Assembly (NCBI RefSeq): GCF_021234875.1
Contig: NZ_JAJQVM010000015.1
Coordinates: 1-64,000, forward strand
Source of the DNA: Marinibactrum halimedae
Lineage (GTDB): Bacteria; Pseudomonadota; Gammaproteobacteria; Pseudomonadales; Cellvibrionaceae
Direction of reading: 5' to 3'
Length of the DNA: 64,000 bases
A model generated the notes under the pieces. It searched no databases. It worked only from the letters and a program-made list of their open reading frames with translations, and was not told the DNA's origin. Shown here piece by piece: positions 56,201 through 64,000 of this stretch. Every line of letters starts with the position of its first letter. Position 1 is the stretch's first letter. The position numbers and the translations under genes were made by a program.

Positions 56201-57103
56201 TCAGCCCTGGTTGCTGTGAACAATAGGTGTCGAGTCGGCGTACTGCTTGAGCAGTTCCAGAAAGGCTTGGCTGGCATTGCTGAGGCTGCGTTCTTTGTGA
56301 TAAACGCTCCCCAATATTCTTTCTACGGGAGCATTGATATTCAGTACCGTATGCTCGTCTGCATCTACCAGAGATTCTGGTAGCAAGCTCCATCCTAATC
56401 CTATACCGACCATCATCTTTATGGTTTCCATAAAGTTGGTTGCCATAGTTAATTGTAAGTTTAATCCTTGTTTTTCGAAAATACTTTTCACCAAAGATGT
56501 GGTGTAGGTGGAGGTTTCGGGCAGGATTGCCTCGTAGTCGCTGAGTGCTTTGAGTGTTAGCTCAGGCATTTGAGATAATGGGTGGTTATGAGCGGCGACA
56601 AAATACAGCGGATCGCGCCAAAGGGCTTGGGTCACAAGCTTGGGGTGGGGCTCGGGAGGCAAAGTAATGACGGCCAGTTCCGTTTCACCGTGTAACACTC
56701 TTTCATTGGCTTTTTCGGAGTCTTGAAAGGCTAAGTCCAAAGCAACCTCTGGGTAGCTGTGGCAGAAACGCTTTAATACTTTAGGAAGTCGATGCAACCC
56801 GATGTGGTGACTGGTTGACAGTTTTAAAGATCCACGCACTTCGCCAGAAAGTTCAATAATCATTCTCTCGGCGTCGTAGACATTACGCAAAATATCGCGC
56901 GCATAGGGCAGCAGGGCCCGACCCGCTTCGGTTAGTGTGACCACTCGGCTAATGCGGTCAAACAAAGAGCACTGGAGTTGTTGTTCCAGTGCAGCAATAC
57001 GCTTACTCACAGCCGGTTGCGTAAGGTGTAGGGTGTCTGCGGCGGCAGAGAAAGATCCTAAATCAGCAACTCTGACAAACGCTTTAAGGTGTTGTGTATC
57101 CAT
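56201..57103 (-). CDS. LysR-family regulator, probable activator of leuCDB
   Basis: A 300-aa LysR-type protein: winged helix MDTQHLKAFVRVADLGSFSAAADTLHLTQPAVSKRIAALEQQLQCSLFDR at residues 1-50, then a periplasmic-binding-like effector domain (about 90-290). ATG 57103 fits the family start; an ATG 3 codons upstream is less likely. It is divergent from leuC, an arrangement seen in many gammaproteobacteria, with palindromic T-N11-A-type sites in between. The inducer is not readable but an isopropylmalate-type intermediate is plausible. Confidence 0.88.
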   Translation of the reverse strand: MDTQHLKAFVRVADLGSFSAAADTLHLTQPAVSKRIAALEQQLQCSLFDRISRVVTLTEAGRALLPYARDILRNVYDAERMIIELSGEVRGSLKLSTSHHIGLHRLPKVLKRFCHSYPEVALDLAFQDSEKANERVLHGETELAVITLPPEPHPKLVTQALWRDPLYFVAAHNHPLSQMPELTLKALSDYEAILPETSTYTTSLVKSIFEKQGLNLQLTMATNFMETIKMMVGIGLGWSLLPESLVDADEHTVLNINAPVERILGSVYHKERSLSNASQAFLELLKQYADSTPIVHSNQG

Positions 57104-57377
57104 AGGGCACATTCAATACCATTCCGGTTGGTTATTCAATACATGAAAAAGATGAATTTGTTTTATAAAGTGTCTGCATCTAGAATATTTATTGTTAAAA
57201 CCCATTCTGTTGGCAAACAGTGTCATCGTTTATATCGATGTCGTAGTAGGGTATTTCACCATATTGATTGGCCCGCTTATTGACTTTTCGTTATCAAGGT
57301 CATCTTGTGGGGAAATCATGAGATGAGGCGATGGCTGTGGGTTTTCTTAATCGTGAAAACCTAATATGAAAAAACAA

Positions 57378-57430
57378 TATTAGCCAAACCTAATACTTAA
57401 TAAATTGATTAGGCAAGATATGTGCCTAAT
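57378..57430. promoter_or_regulatory. LysR-type binding sites before leuC
   Basis: ATTAGGCA (57408-57415), 7-bp spacer, TGCCTAAT (57423-57430) is a perfect palindrome. A weaker one, TATTAG-N6-CTAATA, lies at 57378-57395. Both sit about 100-150 nt before leuC, in the 420-nt gap to the divergent lysR gene. LysR binding is inferred from T-N11-A-type architecture and position. Confidence 0.65.
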
Positions 57431-57525
57431 TTCGTGATTAGCATGCGCTGCCTTTGTATTCAGAACCCAAAATTCGGGATTCGAGGTGGGTATTTGCGCC
57501 GGATAGCACCGGCCAGAGGTCATTT

Positions 57526-58965
57526 ATGGCAAGTAAAGACGGTATCTCTAAAACATTGTACGACAAGTTGTGGGAAGCCCACTTGGTAAAAGCCAGAGAG
57601 GATGGTTCAGCGCTGATCTACATTGATCGGCATATCGTTCACGAGGTGACTTCACCGCAGGCCTTTGAAGGGCTGCGTTTGGCGGGTCGTACTCCTTGGC
57701 GAGTCGACAGCATCGTTGCCACTCCAGATCACAATGTGCCAACTTCTGTCACCGAAAGGGCATCGGGTGTTGCGGGTATTGAAGATCCGGTGTCCCGTAT
57801 ACAGGTGCAAACCTTGGATGATAACTGTGATGAATTCGGTATTTTGGAATTCAAAATTAATGATCAACGACAGGGGATTGTGCATGTTATTGGCCCGGAA
57901 AGTGGCGCTTGTTTACCCGGTATGACCATTGTTTGTGGTGATTCTCATACTGCCACCAATGGTGCTTTAGGCGCATTGGCTCACGGCATTGGCACGTCGG
58001 AGGTAGAGCACGTATTGGCGACCCAATGTCTGGTCGCGAAAAAAATGAAAAACATGCTCGTGAGAGTGGACGGCAAGCTCGGTGTGGGTGTCACGCCAAA
58101 AGATGTGGTATTGGCCATTATTGCCAAAATTGGGACGGCGGGTGGAACGGGGTATGCCATTGAATTTGGTGGTCAGGTGTTCCGCGATATGTCCATGGAA
58201 GGTCGCATGACGGTATGCAACATGGCGATAGAGGCCGGTGCTCGGGCGGGTATGGTCGCGGTAGACGACATCACCATTGATTATGTGAAAGGTAGAACCT
58301 TCGCGCCAAATGAAGCCCAATGGGATGAGGCGGTGGCGTACTGGAAAACCTTAGTGACGGATGAGGGCGCTGAGTTTGATCAGGTGGTTACGCTGAGTGG
58401 GGACGAGATTGAGCCTCAAGTCAGTTGGGGAACGTCTCCAGAAATGGTGGTGCCGGTTGGTGATACGGTTCCCAACCCAGAAGGCGAAGCGGATACCACG
58501 AAAAGATCGGGTATGGCTCGGGCATTGGCCTACATGGGGCTCAGTGCGGGTCAGAAGATCACCGATATTCATTTAGATCGTGTTTTCATTGGCTCGTGTA
58601 CTAATTCTCGGATCGAGGACATTCGCGCTGCTGCTGAGGTGGCTCGTGGTAGAAAGGTGGCGGATTCGATTAAGGAAGCCATGGTAGTGCCGGGGTCGGG
58701 TATTGTGAAAGCTCAGGCCGAAGCAGAAGGGCTAGACAAAGTGTTGGTAGAGGCCGGTTTTGAGTGGCGTGAGCCGGGATGCTCCATGTGTTTGGCCATG
58801 AATGCCGACAAATTAGGCAATGGCGAGCATTGCGCATCCACCTCTAACCGCAATTTTGAAGGGCGGCAGGGGTACGGTGGTAGAACCCATTTGGTCAGCC
58901 CGGCAATGGCGGCGGCAGCGGCCATCGCTGGTCATTTTGTCGATGTACGCCAGTGGTTGAAATAG
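57526..58965 (+). CDS. leuC: 3-isopropylmalate dehydratase large subunit
   Basis: LeuC with LeuD isomerises 2-isopropylmalate to 3-isopropylmalate in leucine synthesis using a [4Fe-4S] cluster. ATG 57526 ([19 protein letters not shown]), behind GAGGTC, gives 479 aa and the usual N-terminus; a longer frame upstream is not used. Cluster ligands are C358 ([11 protein letters not shown]) and C419/C422 ([10 protein letters not shown]). [14 protein letters not shown] and [12 protein letters not shown] are also present. First gene of leuC-leuD-leuB. Confidence 0.96.
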   Translation: MASKDGISKTLYDKLWEAHLVKAREDGSALIYIDRHIVHEVTSPQAFEGLRLAGRTPWRVDSIVATPDHNVPTSVTERASGVAGIEDPVSRIQVQTLDDNCDEFGILEFKINDQRQGIVHVIGPESGACLPGMTIVCGDSHTATNGALGALAHGIGTSEVEHVLATQCLVAKKMKNMLVRVDGKLGVGVTPKDVVLAIIAKIGTAGGTGYAIEFGGQVFRDMSMEGRMTVCNMAIEAGARAGMVAVDDITIDYVKGRTFAPNEAQWDEAVAYWKTLVTDEGAEFDQVVTLSGDEIEPQVSWGTSPEMVVPVGDTVPNPEGEADTTKRSGMARALAYMGLSAGQKITDIHLDRVFIGSCTNSRIEDIRAAAEVARGRKVADSIKEAMVVPGSGIVKAQAEAEGLDKVLVEAGFEWREPGCSMCLAMNADKLGNGEHCASTSNRNFEGRQGYGGRTHLVSPAMAAAAAIAGHFVDVRQWLK

Positions 58966-58980
58966 CGTCGTTAATGGGTC

Positions 58981-59064
58981 AAGAACCTTAGGCCATGAAC
59001 CTTAGATCATGAAACTTAGATCATGAAACTTAGATCATGAAACTTAGATCATGAATCTGAGGTC
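58981..59064. repeat. 14-bp tandem repeat, about six copies
   Basis: ATGAAACTTAGATC is repeated exactly three times (59009-59022, 59023-59036, 59037-59050), with diverged copies at 58995-59008 and 59051-59064 and a remnant before. It lies between leuC and leuD inside the operon and includes ATG triplets in all copies without a downstream frame. Confidence 0.93.
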
Positions 59065-59115
59065 ATGAATGAAACTGCGCCGTCGACACAATGACGAGTG
59101 TTAGGAGAGTCTATT

Positions 59116-59769
59116 ATGAAAGCGTTTACGCAGCTAAGCGGAATTGTCGCGCCCATGGATCGTGCGAATGTCGATACTGACATGATCATTCCCAAAAACT
59201 TTTTAAAATCCATCAAGCGCTCAGGGTTTGGTAAAAATCTATTTGATGAATTACGTTACTTAGACGAAGGGCAGCCAGACCAAGATTGCAGTGGGCGTCC
59301 CATCAACCCAGAATTTCCATTGAATTTTCCGCGCTACCAGAATGCGCAAATTCTACTCGCGCGTGAGAATTTTGGTTGTGGTTCTAGTCGTGAGCACGCC
59401 CCTTGGGCACTGGACGATTACGGATTTCGATGTGTGATTGCCCCCAGTTTTGCGGATATTTTTTACAATAATTGTTTCAAGAATGGCTTGTTGCCCATTG
59501 AGTTGCCCTCAAGTGCGCTGGACAGTTTGTTTCAAGCGCTCTACGACAACGAAGGTTTTACACTGAATATTGATTTGGCGGCCCAGACGGTCACCACACC
59601 TGCTGGCCAGGTGTATACCTTTGAAGTGGATGAATTTCGTAAACATTGTTTGTTGAATGGATTGGACGATATTGGTTTGACACTGCAAGAGGCAGACGCA
59701 ATTCGCGAATATGAAGAAAGGGTGAAAGCGCAGCGCCCTTGGTTGTTTGGGGCGACGGCATCTAAGTAA
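59116..59769 (+). CDS. leuD: 3-isopropylmalate dehydratase small subunit
   Basis: The small subunit completes the LeuCD active site. ATG 59116 follows AGGAGAG with 7-nt spacing and gives 217 aa, normal for LeuD. Conserved blocks are [55 protein letters not shown] and [17 protein letters not shown]. It lies in the leuCDB order with repeats in both flanking gaps. Confidence 0.96.
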   Translation: MKAFTQLSGIVAPMDRANVDTDMIIPKNFLKSIKRSGFGKNLFDELRYLDEGQPDQDCSGRPINPEFPLNFPRYQNAQILLARENFGCGSSREHAPWALDDYGFRCVIAPSFADIFYNNCFKNGLLPIELPSSALDSLFQALYDNEGFTLNIDLAAQTVTTPAGQVYTFEVDEFRKHCLLNGLDDIGLTLQEADAIREYEERVKAQRPWLFGATASK

Positions 59770-59798
59770 AAAGAAGTACGGTCACTAAAAATACAATT

Positions 59799-59862
59799 AT
59801 CAGAAAACACGATCATCAGTAAACACAACCATCAGTAAACACAATCATCAGAAAACACAAAA
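59799..59862. repeat. 16-bp tandem repeat, four copies
   Basis: ATCAGTAAACACAACC-type units at 59799-59814, 59815-59830, 59831-59846 and 59847-59862 lie between leuD and leuB. The copies differ by one to three bases. Confidence 0.93.
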
Positions 59863-59875
59863 CAGAGAATGAATC

Positions 59876-60976
59876 ATGAGCAGCAATGTATTAGTCATTG
59901 AAGGGGATGGTATTGGGCAAGAAATCATCGGTCAGGCCCGAAACGCATTGGATGTGCTCAATCAACAAGAATCGTTAAATATGACGTTTTCAGAAGCCAT
60001 GTTGGGTGGTCGTGCTTACGATCAATATGGTCACCCTTATCCAGAGGTGACCCAGCAAAAAGCCCGTGCTGCCGATGCCATTCTGTTTGGTGCTTGTGGT
60101 GGCCCTAAGTGGGACGGTGCCACTGAGCGTCATTTGCGTCCTGAGCAGGGCCTGTTAGATATTCGCGCAGACTTGGATTTGTTTGCGAATTTCCGACCGG
60201 CCATCGCGTTTCCTCAGCTGGTATCGTCCTCACCGTTAAAGCCAGAGAAGGTGGCGGGGCTTGATTTGTTGATTATTCGTGAATTAACCGGCGGGATTTA
60301 TTTCGGTCAGCCTCGTGGCATTCGCACTCTCGAAAATGGTGAGCGTCAAGGTTTTAATACGGATGTGTATTCTGAGTCTGAGGTGCGTCGCATTGCCAAA
60401 GTGGCCTTTGAGGCGGCTATGAAACGTAACAAGCGAGTGTGCTCGGTAGACAAAGCCAATGTGCTTGAAGTGACGGTCTTGTGGCGAGAAATGATGGAAG
60501 CGGTGGCAAAAGACTACCCAGAGGTAACCTTGACCCACTTGTATGTTGATAACGCGGCGATGCAGTTGGTGGTGAATCCAAAACAATTCGATGTGATTGT
60601 AACGGGTAATCTATTTGGCGATATTCTCTCTGATGAGGCCTCTATGATTACCGGCTCCATTGGTATGTTGCCTTCAGCATCGTTAAATGAAAAAAGTACT
60701 GGATTTTACGAGCCCATACACGGTTCAGCGCCGGATATTGCCGGCAAAAACATCGCCAACCCCTTGGCGACGATTATGTCGGCCGCAATGATGTTGCGAT
60801 ACTCATTGGCGGCACCCACGGCAGCGGAGCGCTTGGAGTCGGCAGTCAGTGCTGTATTGGATCGTGGTTTTCGCACCGGCGATATTTGGTCAGAAGACAG
60901 CGAAGCGCAAGGCCATAAAAAAGTCTCTTGCTCAGAGATGGGCGATGCCGTTGTCAGTGCATTGAAGGCGCAGTAA
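59876..60976 (+). CDS. leuB: 3-isopropylmalate dehydrogenase
   Basis: LeuB oxidatively decarboxylates 3-isopropylmalate to 2-oxoisocaproate with NAD+. The 366-aa protein contains the IPMDH/ICDH blocks [45 protein letters not shown], the Lys/Asp active-site region ([33 protein letters not shown]) and [20 protein letters not shown]. Followed on the same strand by pilU, with a leftward phasin-like gene between; a large inverted repeat lies after its stop. Confidence 0.96.
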   Translation: MSSNVLVIEGDGIGQEIIGQARNALDVLNQQESLNMTFSEAMLGGRAYDQYGHPYPEVTQQKARAADAILFGACGGPKWDGATERHLRPEQGLLDIRADLDLFANFRPAIAFPQLVSSSPLKPEKVAGLDLLIIRELTGGIYFGQPRGIRTLENGERQGFNTDVYSESEVRRIAKVAFEAAMKRNKRVCSVDKANVLEVTVLWREMMEAVAKDYPEVTLTHLYVDNAAMQLVVNPKQFDVIVTGNLFGDILSDEASMITGSIGMLPSASLNEKSTGFYEPIHGSAPDIAGKNIANPLATIMSAAMMLRYSLAAPTAAERLESAVSAVLDRGFRTGDIWSEDSEAQGHKKVSCSEMGDAVVSALKAQ

Positions 60977-61029
60977 TGTTGAGCGGCCTACCTGCGTCGT
61001 TCCGATAACGGAGCTCCCCGAGTGTGGCG

Positions 61030-61100
61030 ACTTCACAACATTCTAACTTCACAACACCTTCTACTTCACAACACTCTAAGAAGTAGAGGGTGTTGTGAAG
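61030..61100. repeat. 16/17-bp direct repeats folded into a 21-bp inverted repeat
   Basis: ACTTCACAACATTCTA-type units (61030-61045, 61046-61062, 61063-61078) form a tandem array. A segment of it (61047-61067) is inverted at 61080-61100 with a single G-U pair over 21 positions and a 12-nt loop. It lies in the convergent gap between leuB and the phasin-like gene, so it may end transcription from both sides although it lacks a T-run. Confidence 0.88.
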
Positions 61101-61164
61101 ATCAGTTGTTGGTGAAGGTTTGATTAAGTATCCATTGGCTAACACAAAAAATCATGAGTTGGCG

Positions 61165-61740
61165 TTAATGGGTTTGTACGTTTCCATTGGCGCGTCGTTT
61201 TTCTTTGTTTTTTGGGGTTTTACTGGTGGGGCCAAATCCGGTCACCATGTCTTTACACCACTTTAAATAAGTCAATTGGCATTCGCTGATCATTTTTGCT
61301 TGTTGTGCCGCAGTGGCCATCAAACCATGGTTGAACGTCATCATGGTTTTCGAAGCAATGGTTGGCCACCCTATGGGGTTGTCTGCGCACTCTTTCATGC
61401 CTTCTAGCTGAGCTTCGGCCATCTCGTGCAGCAAGTTGTTTTCAGGCTTTATGCACTTTTCCATTAGCTCCTGTTGCAATGCTAGCCATTGCTGGGCGGC
61501 TTGGGTGTAATGGTCCGGGTCCAGTAAATTATGGCTAAACGATTCCCAGTTGAGATTGCGATAAAAATTGATCATATCCTCACTGAGGTCGTTGATATTT
61601 TGGGTAGGTAAAGTGGGTAACACGTAAGACGTTAGGAATTGTTGGGCGCGATTGAAAGATTCCATACCCGTCTCGGTGAGTTGTGTCAGAGATGCTTCAA
61701 GAGCGGGGTTTAGTGTGTAAGGGCTTGAAGATGCGTTCAT
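61165..61740 (-). CDS. Phasin-like hypothetical protein
   Basis: A 191-aa mostly helical protein (LTQLTETGMESFNRAQQFLTS, LLHEMAEAQLEGMKECADNP, AAQQAKMISECQLTYLKWCKD), rich in Met/Gln/Leu, with a basic tail (KTPKNKEKRRANG). Amphipathic helices and tail recall PHA-granule-associated proteins, and a phaC-phaR-phaP locus lies 8 kb away. No catalytic motif or signal peptide is seen. The phasin call is tentative; it could be an unrelated coiled-coil protein. Confidence 0.4.
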   Translation of the reverse strand: MNASSSPYTLNPALEASLTQLTETGMESFNRAQQFLTSYVLPTLPTQNINDLSEDMINFYRNLNWESFSHNLLDPDHYTQAAQQWLALQQELMEKCIKPENNLLHEMAEAQLEGMKECADNPIGWPTIASKTMMTFNHGLMATAAQQAKMISECQLTYLKWCKDMVTGFGPTSKTPKNKEKRRANGNVQTH

Positions 61741-62139
61741 GAGAGGGCTCTCTTATTAAAATGTAATCTAGAGTCGTGATGATTGGCATTGTTGTTTAAC
61801 ACGCAGGCGACTGGGTAACGAAAAATATGGCGTTTAAATTATTGCCGGTCTATCAGAGTGTTTTTGTCAGCCTCACGGAGTCAACCTATTATTAGATTTA
61901 TTCAATTGTTGGTTTATTCAATATCTCGGTGAAGTAGTGTGGTTTTCCCTTTTATGATTTTTGTTGATTATTGTTTTGTTGATTATTGTTTTTGTTGATC
62001 CGTCGCACTGTTACCCGCATAGTCCAACGTCTAATAACGATAGACTACCTTCGTTAAATAGGTAGTGTTTGTGCGAGAAGAGCGCAAATAAAAAGAACAT
62101 GAACAAAAAACGGAAATAAACGAGCGATAGGTATACAAA
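61741..62139. other. Intergenic region upstream of the SMI1/KNR4 gene
   Basis: About 400 nt between divergent genes. It contains a 15-bp repeat TTTTGTTGATTATTG (61959-61973, 61974-61988, partial third) and a 7-bp stem hairpin (ACTACCT at 62044-62050, AGGTAGT at 62060-62066). Otherwise AT-rich promoter-like DNA. Confidence 0.6.
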
Positions 62140-62544
62140 GTGGAAGACATTATTGATCAATTGCGGGAAGTGAACCAGGGTGCGGTCGTGCCATTGCCGT
62201 TGCCCACATTGGACGACATTATCGAAGTGCAAGAACAAATATTGATCCATATCCCAGCGGATTACCGAGAGTTTTTGTTAACGGTCAGCGATGTAATTTA
62301 TGGGCGACTTGAACCTGCAACCGTAGCAGACTCTGGTTTACATACTTATTTACCAGAGGTGGCGGCACAGGCATGGTCGGAAGGCGTGCCTCGCCACCTT
62401 ATCCCTATTTGTGAAGACCAAGGGCAATATTATTGTATTACTGAAAGTGGTGAAATTTCTCTCTGGGCAGGAGCACAACCTCTGGGAGAGGAGTGGGAAA
62501 ATATTTGGTATTGGGTGCGGGATGTCTGGCTTGAGGGAAATTGA
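62140..62544 (+). CDS. SMI1/KNR4 (SUKH)-family protein
   Basis: A 134-aa protein beginning (GTG start) EDIIDQLREVNQGAVVPLPL. The family signature appears as TLDDIIEVQEQILIHIPADYREFLLTVSD, then RHLIPICEDQGQYYCITESGEISLWAGA and ENIWYWVRDVWLE, as in SUKH proteins. These are often immunity proteins against secreted toxins, but here no toxin, polymorphic-repeat or secretion gene is nearby. ATAGG precedes the GTG. It stands 72 nt before pilU in the same direction. Role unknown. Confidence 0.75.
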   Translation: MEDIIDQLREVNQGAVVPLPLPTLDDIIEVQEQILIHIPADYREFLLTVSDVIYGRLEPATVADSGLHTYLPEVAAQAWSEGVPRHLIPICEDQGQYYCITESGEISLWAGAQPLGEEWENIWYWVRDVWLEGN

Positions 62545-62616
62545 TTTCCGCCTTAGCATTGACCGCTTTTCTGCTGTCTATACTGGCCAGTAGCAATGAT
62601 CTCAGCGAGGAACTGA

Positions 62617-63825
62617 ATGACCATTAACGACTATCTCAACATCCTTTCTAAAAATGATGGCTCTGATTTATACCTCAGTACGGGCGCACCACCATGTGCA
62701 AAATTTCAAGGGGTGTTAAAGCCATTGGCGAAAGAGCCTCTGAAGCAAGGTGAGGTAGAAATTATTGCCAATAACATTATGGATGCAGAGCAGCGTAAAG
62801 AATTTGAGCAAGAGCTTGAGATGAACTTGGCGATTTCGGTTCCGCAGGTAGGGCGCTTTCGTATCAATATTTTTAAGCAACGTAATGAAGTCTCTATTGT
62901 GGCGCGTAATATCAAGACGGAGATTCCTCGTTTTGATGATTTAAAATTACCCCCCATATTAAAAGAGGTTATTCTGAATAAGCGTGGCTTAATTTTATTT
63001 GTGGGGGGCACAGGCTCTGGAAAATCAACGTCTTTAGCGGCCTTGATTGATCATCGAAACAGTTCTAGTGGTGGTCATATTATTACGATTGAAGACCCGG
63101 TTGAGTATGTGCACAAGCATAAAAAATGCATTGTGAATCAGCGTGAAGTGGGGGTAGATACACGTAATTGGCACAATGCGCTGAAAAATACGTTACGCCA
63201 AGCGCCCGATGTCATTTTAATTGGAGAAATTCGAGATCGGGAAACCATGGAACATGCGTTGGCGTTTGCTGAGACGGGGCACTTAGCGATTTCCACTCTG
63301 CATGCGAATAACGCAAACCAGGCGTTGGATCGAATTATTAATTTCTTCCCCGAAGAGCGTCGTCCTCAATTATTGATGGATTTGGCGTTGAATTTGCGCG
63401 CCTTTGTGTCGCAACGTTTAGTACCCACTGTGGATGGTAAGCGTTGTGCTGCAGTGGAAATTTTGCTGGGCACAGAAACCATTAAAGAGCTCATATTACG
63501 TGGTGAATTTGAGTCGATTAAAGAAATTATGGCGAAGTCCGAAAATTTAGGAATGCAAACTTTTGATTCGGCTTTGTTCCAGTTGTTGCAAGAGGGGCGT
63601 ATTTCTGAAGAAGACGCGTTGCGTAATTCCGATTCACCCAATAATTTGCGTCTTCGTATTAAACTTTCTAAGTCTCAATCGAAGGAAGGGCAAGGCGAAG
63701 ATTCAGCGTCGAAAGAGGGTGAGGATAAAGAAGTTTCATCCGAATCGTCACTCAATTTAACCCTTGAGGCGATTGAGGAAGATGAAGACGAAAATCACGA
63801 TCCTTTTGCCCCGAAAGGCGAATAA
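62617..63825 (+). CDS. pilU: Type IV pilus retraction ATPase PilU
   Basis: A 402-aa PilT/PilU-family hexameric ATPase. Walker A is GGTGSGKST (130-138), the Asp box EDPVEYVHKHKKC, Walker B VILIGEIRDRETME, and the His box GHLAISTLHANNANQALDRI. LPPILKEV and VNQREVGVDTRNW are PilU-like rather than PilT. After about residue 345 an acidic extension of 55 residues (EEDEDENHDPF) exceeds the usual length. It is present without pilT alongside, as is common when the two genes are split. PilU needs PilT to power retraction. Confidence 0.88.
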   Translation: MTINDYLNILSKNDGSDLYLSTGAPPCAKFQGVLKPLAKEPLKQGEVEIIANNIMDAEQRKEFEQELEMNLAISVPQVGRFRINIFKQRNEVSIVARNIKTEIPRFDDLKLPPILKEVILNKRGLILFVGGTGSGKSTSLAALIDHRNSSSGGHIITIEDPVEYVHKHKKCIVNQREVGVDTRNWHNALKNTLRQAPDVILIGEIRDRETMEHALAFAETGHLAISTLHANNANQALDRIINFFPEERRPQLLMDLALNLRAFVSQRLVPTVDGKRCAAVEILLGTETIKELILRGEFESIKEIMAKSENLGMQTFDSALFQLLQEGRISEEDALRNSDSPNNLRLRIKLSKSQSKEGQGEDSASKEGEDKEVSSESSLNLTLEAIEEDEDENHDPFAPKGE

Positions 63826-63904
63826 TGTTTATTTGGATAAGCGCTTTGTTTGCTCTGTATAGTGAGTGATCGCAGCCAAATTTGAGTAAGAATTGGGCAA
63901 ATGA

Positions 63905-63926
63905 CATGCCACTTTGCAAAGTGGTA
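63905..63926. promoter_or_regulatory. 22-bp palindrome upstream of asd
   Basis: ATGCCACTTTGCAAAGTGGTAT is a near-perfect palindrome (one mismatched pair, G-T in RNA) about 48 nt before the asd start. It may be an operator or hairpin; TATGAT (63924-63929) at its right end could be a -10 box. Confidence 0.5.
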
Positions 63927-63973
63927 TGATCCTCGCCCATTCATAAAATATAAAAGTAGAAGTGAGATACATA

Positions 63974-64000
63974 ATGCGTGTAGGTTTTGTAGGTTGGCGA
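63974..64000 (+). CDS. asd: Aspartate-semialdehyde dehydrogenase, first nine codons (cut by window edge)
   Basis: ATG 63974 begins MRVGFVGWR and runs to the edge. The motif VGFVGWRG(M)VGS is the characteristic N-terminal NADP-binding start of Asd, and asd directly following leuB is the usual gammaproteobacterial order. AGTGAGAT lies upstream. Only the N-terminus is visible, so the call rests on this short match and gene order. Confidence 0.8.

Overview
The window looks like a chromosome segment of a marine-type gammaproteobacterium with moderate GC. Support: gammaproteobacterial-style RapA, PilU, MltF/PurL and FklB, a leuCDB-asd order with a divergent LysR gene, a split hut operon with HutC, and a class I polyhydroxyalkanoate (PHA) locus. 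Genus cannot be read from the sequence. Nearly all of it is ordinary housekeeping or metabolic chromosome; the only mobile DNA seen is a cut IS5-family transposase at the left edge. No CRISPR array, rRNA or convincing tRNA was seen.

Layout. 0-1 kb: IS5-type transposase fragment and a small unknown gene. 1.2-7.5 kb: histidine utilisation, hutC-hutU-hutH leftward and hutI-hutG rightward from a shared operator/promoter region. 7.5-10.1 kb: a cyclic-phosphate receiver-like protein, then glutathione-dependent formaldehyde detoxification. 10.4-17.9 kb: a cobalamin block made of a B12 riboswitch, btuB, cobO, cobQ, an ABC permease and ATPase, and a CobC-like phosphatase. 18-28 kb: RNA-modification genes (rlmA-like, tadA), mltF, purL, fklB, a DUF3144 protein and a GNAT protein. 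28.4-32.1 kb: a Gly-Asp-repeat DUF1566 lipoprotein followed by a DUF1566/di-haem cytochrome c peroxidase fusion. 32-38.6 kb: DEAD-box helicase, MBL-fold protein, DUF6482 protein, and a heparinase II/III-like enzyme with a jacalin-like tail. 38.7-43.4 kb: a TetR-linked cluster of two Cys-nucleophile alpha/beta hydrolases, an SDR and a START-like lipoprotein, with paired operators before both transcription units. 43.4-49 kb: rapA, an M14 peptidase and a BioH-like hydrolase. 49.1-53.3 kb: hydroxybutyrate dehydrogenase, phaC, phaR, phasin. 53.8-56 kb: pentapeptide-repeat protein, outer-membrane beta-barrel and an 11-copy repeat. 56.2-61 kb: lysR, leuC, leuD, leuB. 61-64 kb: phasin-like protein, SMI1/KNR4 protein, pilU and the first nine codons of asd.

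The most unusual feature runs through the whole window. More than twenty unrelated, private tandem duplications with periods of 13-19 bp (mostly 14-16) lie in intergenic gaps and in permissive loops of enzymes (HutG, PurL, a BioH-like hydrolase, the DUF1566 lipoprotein). Other good leads are readable regulatory circuits: a B12 riboswitch whose ribosome-binding site can be locked in a hairpin with a visible competing pairing, twin GTAAAC-N6-GTTTAC operators for the TetR protein, CTGC-N3-GCAG PhaR-type sites around a sigma70 promoter of the phasin gene, and a perfect LysR-style palindrome before leuC.

Start codons were chosen from Shine-Dalgarno position and family alignment; several are GTG or TTG, or lie downstream of the longest possible reading frame. 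All family assignments come from motif recognition by eye, without database searches.
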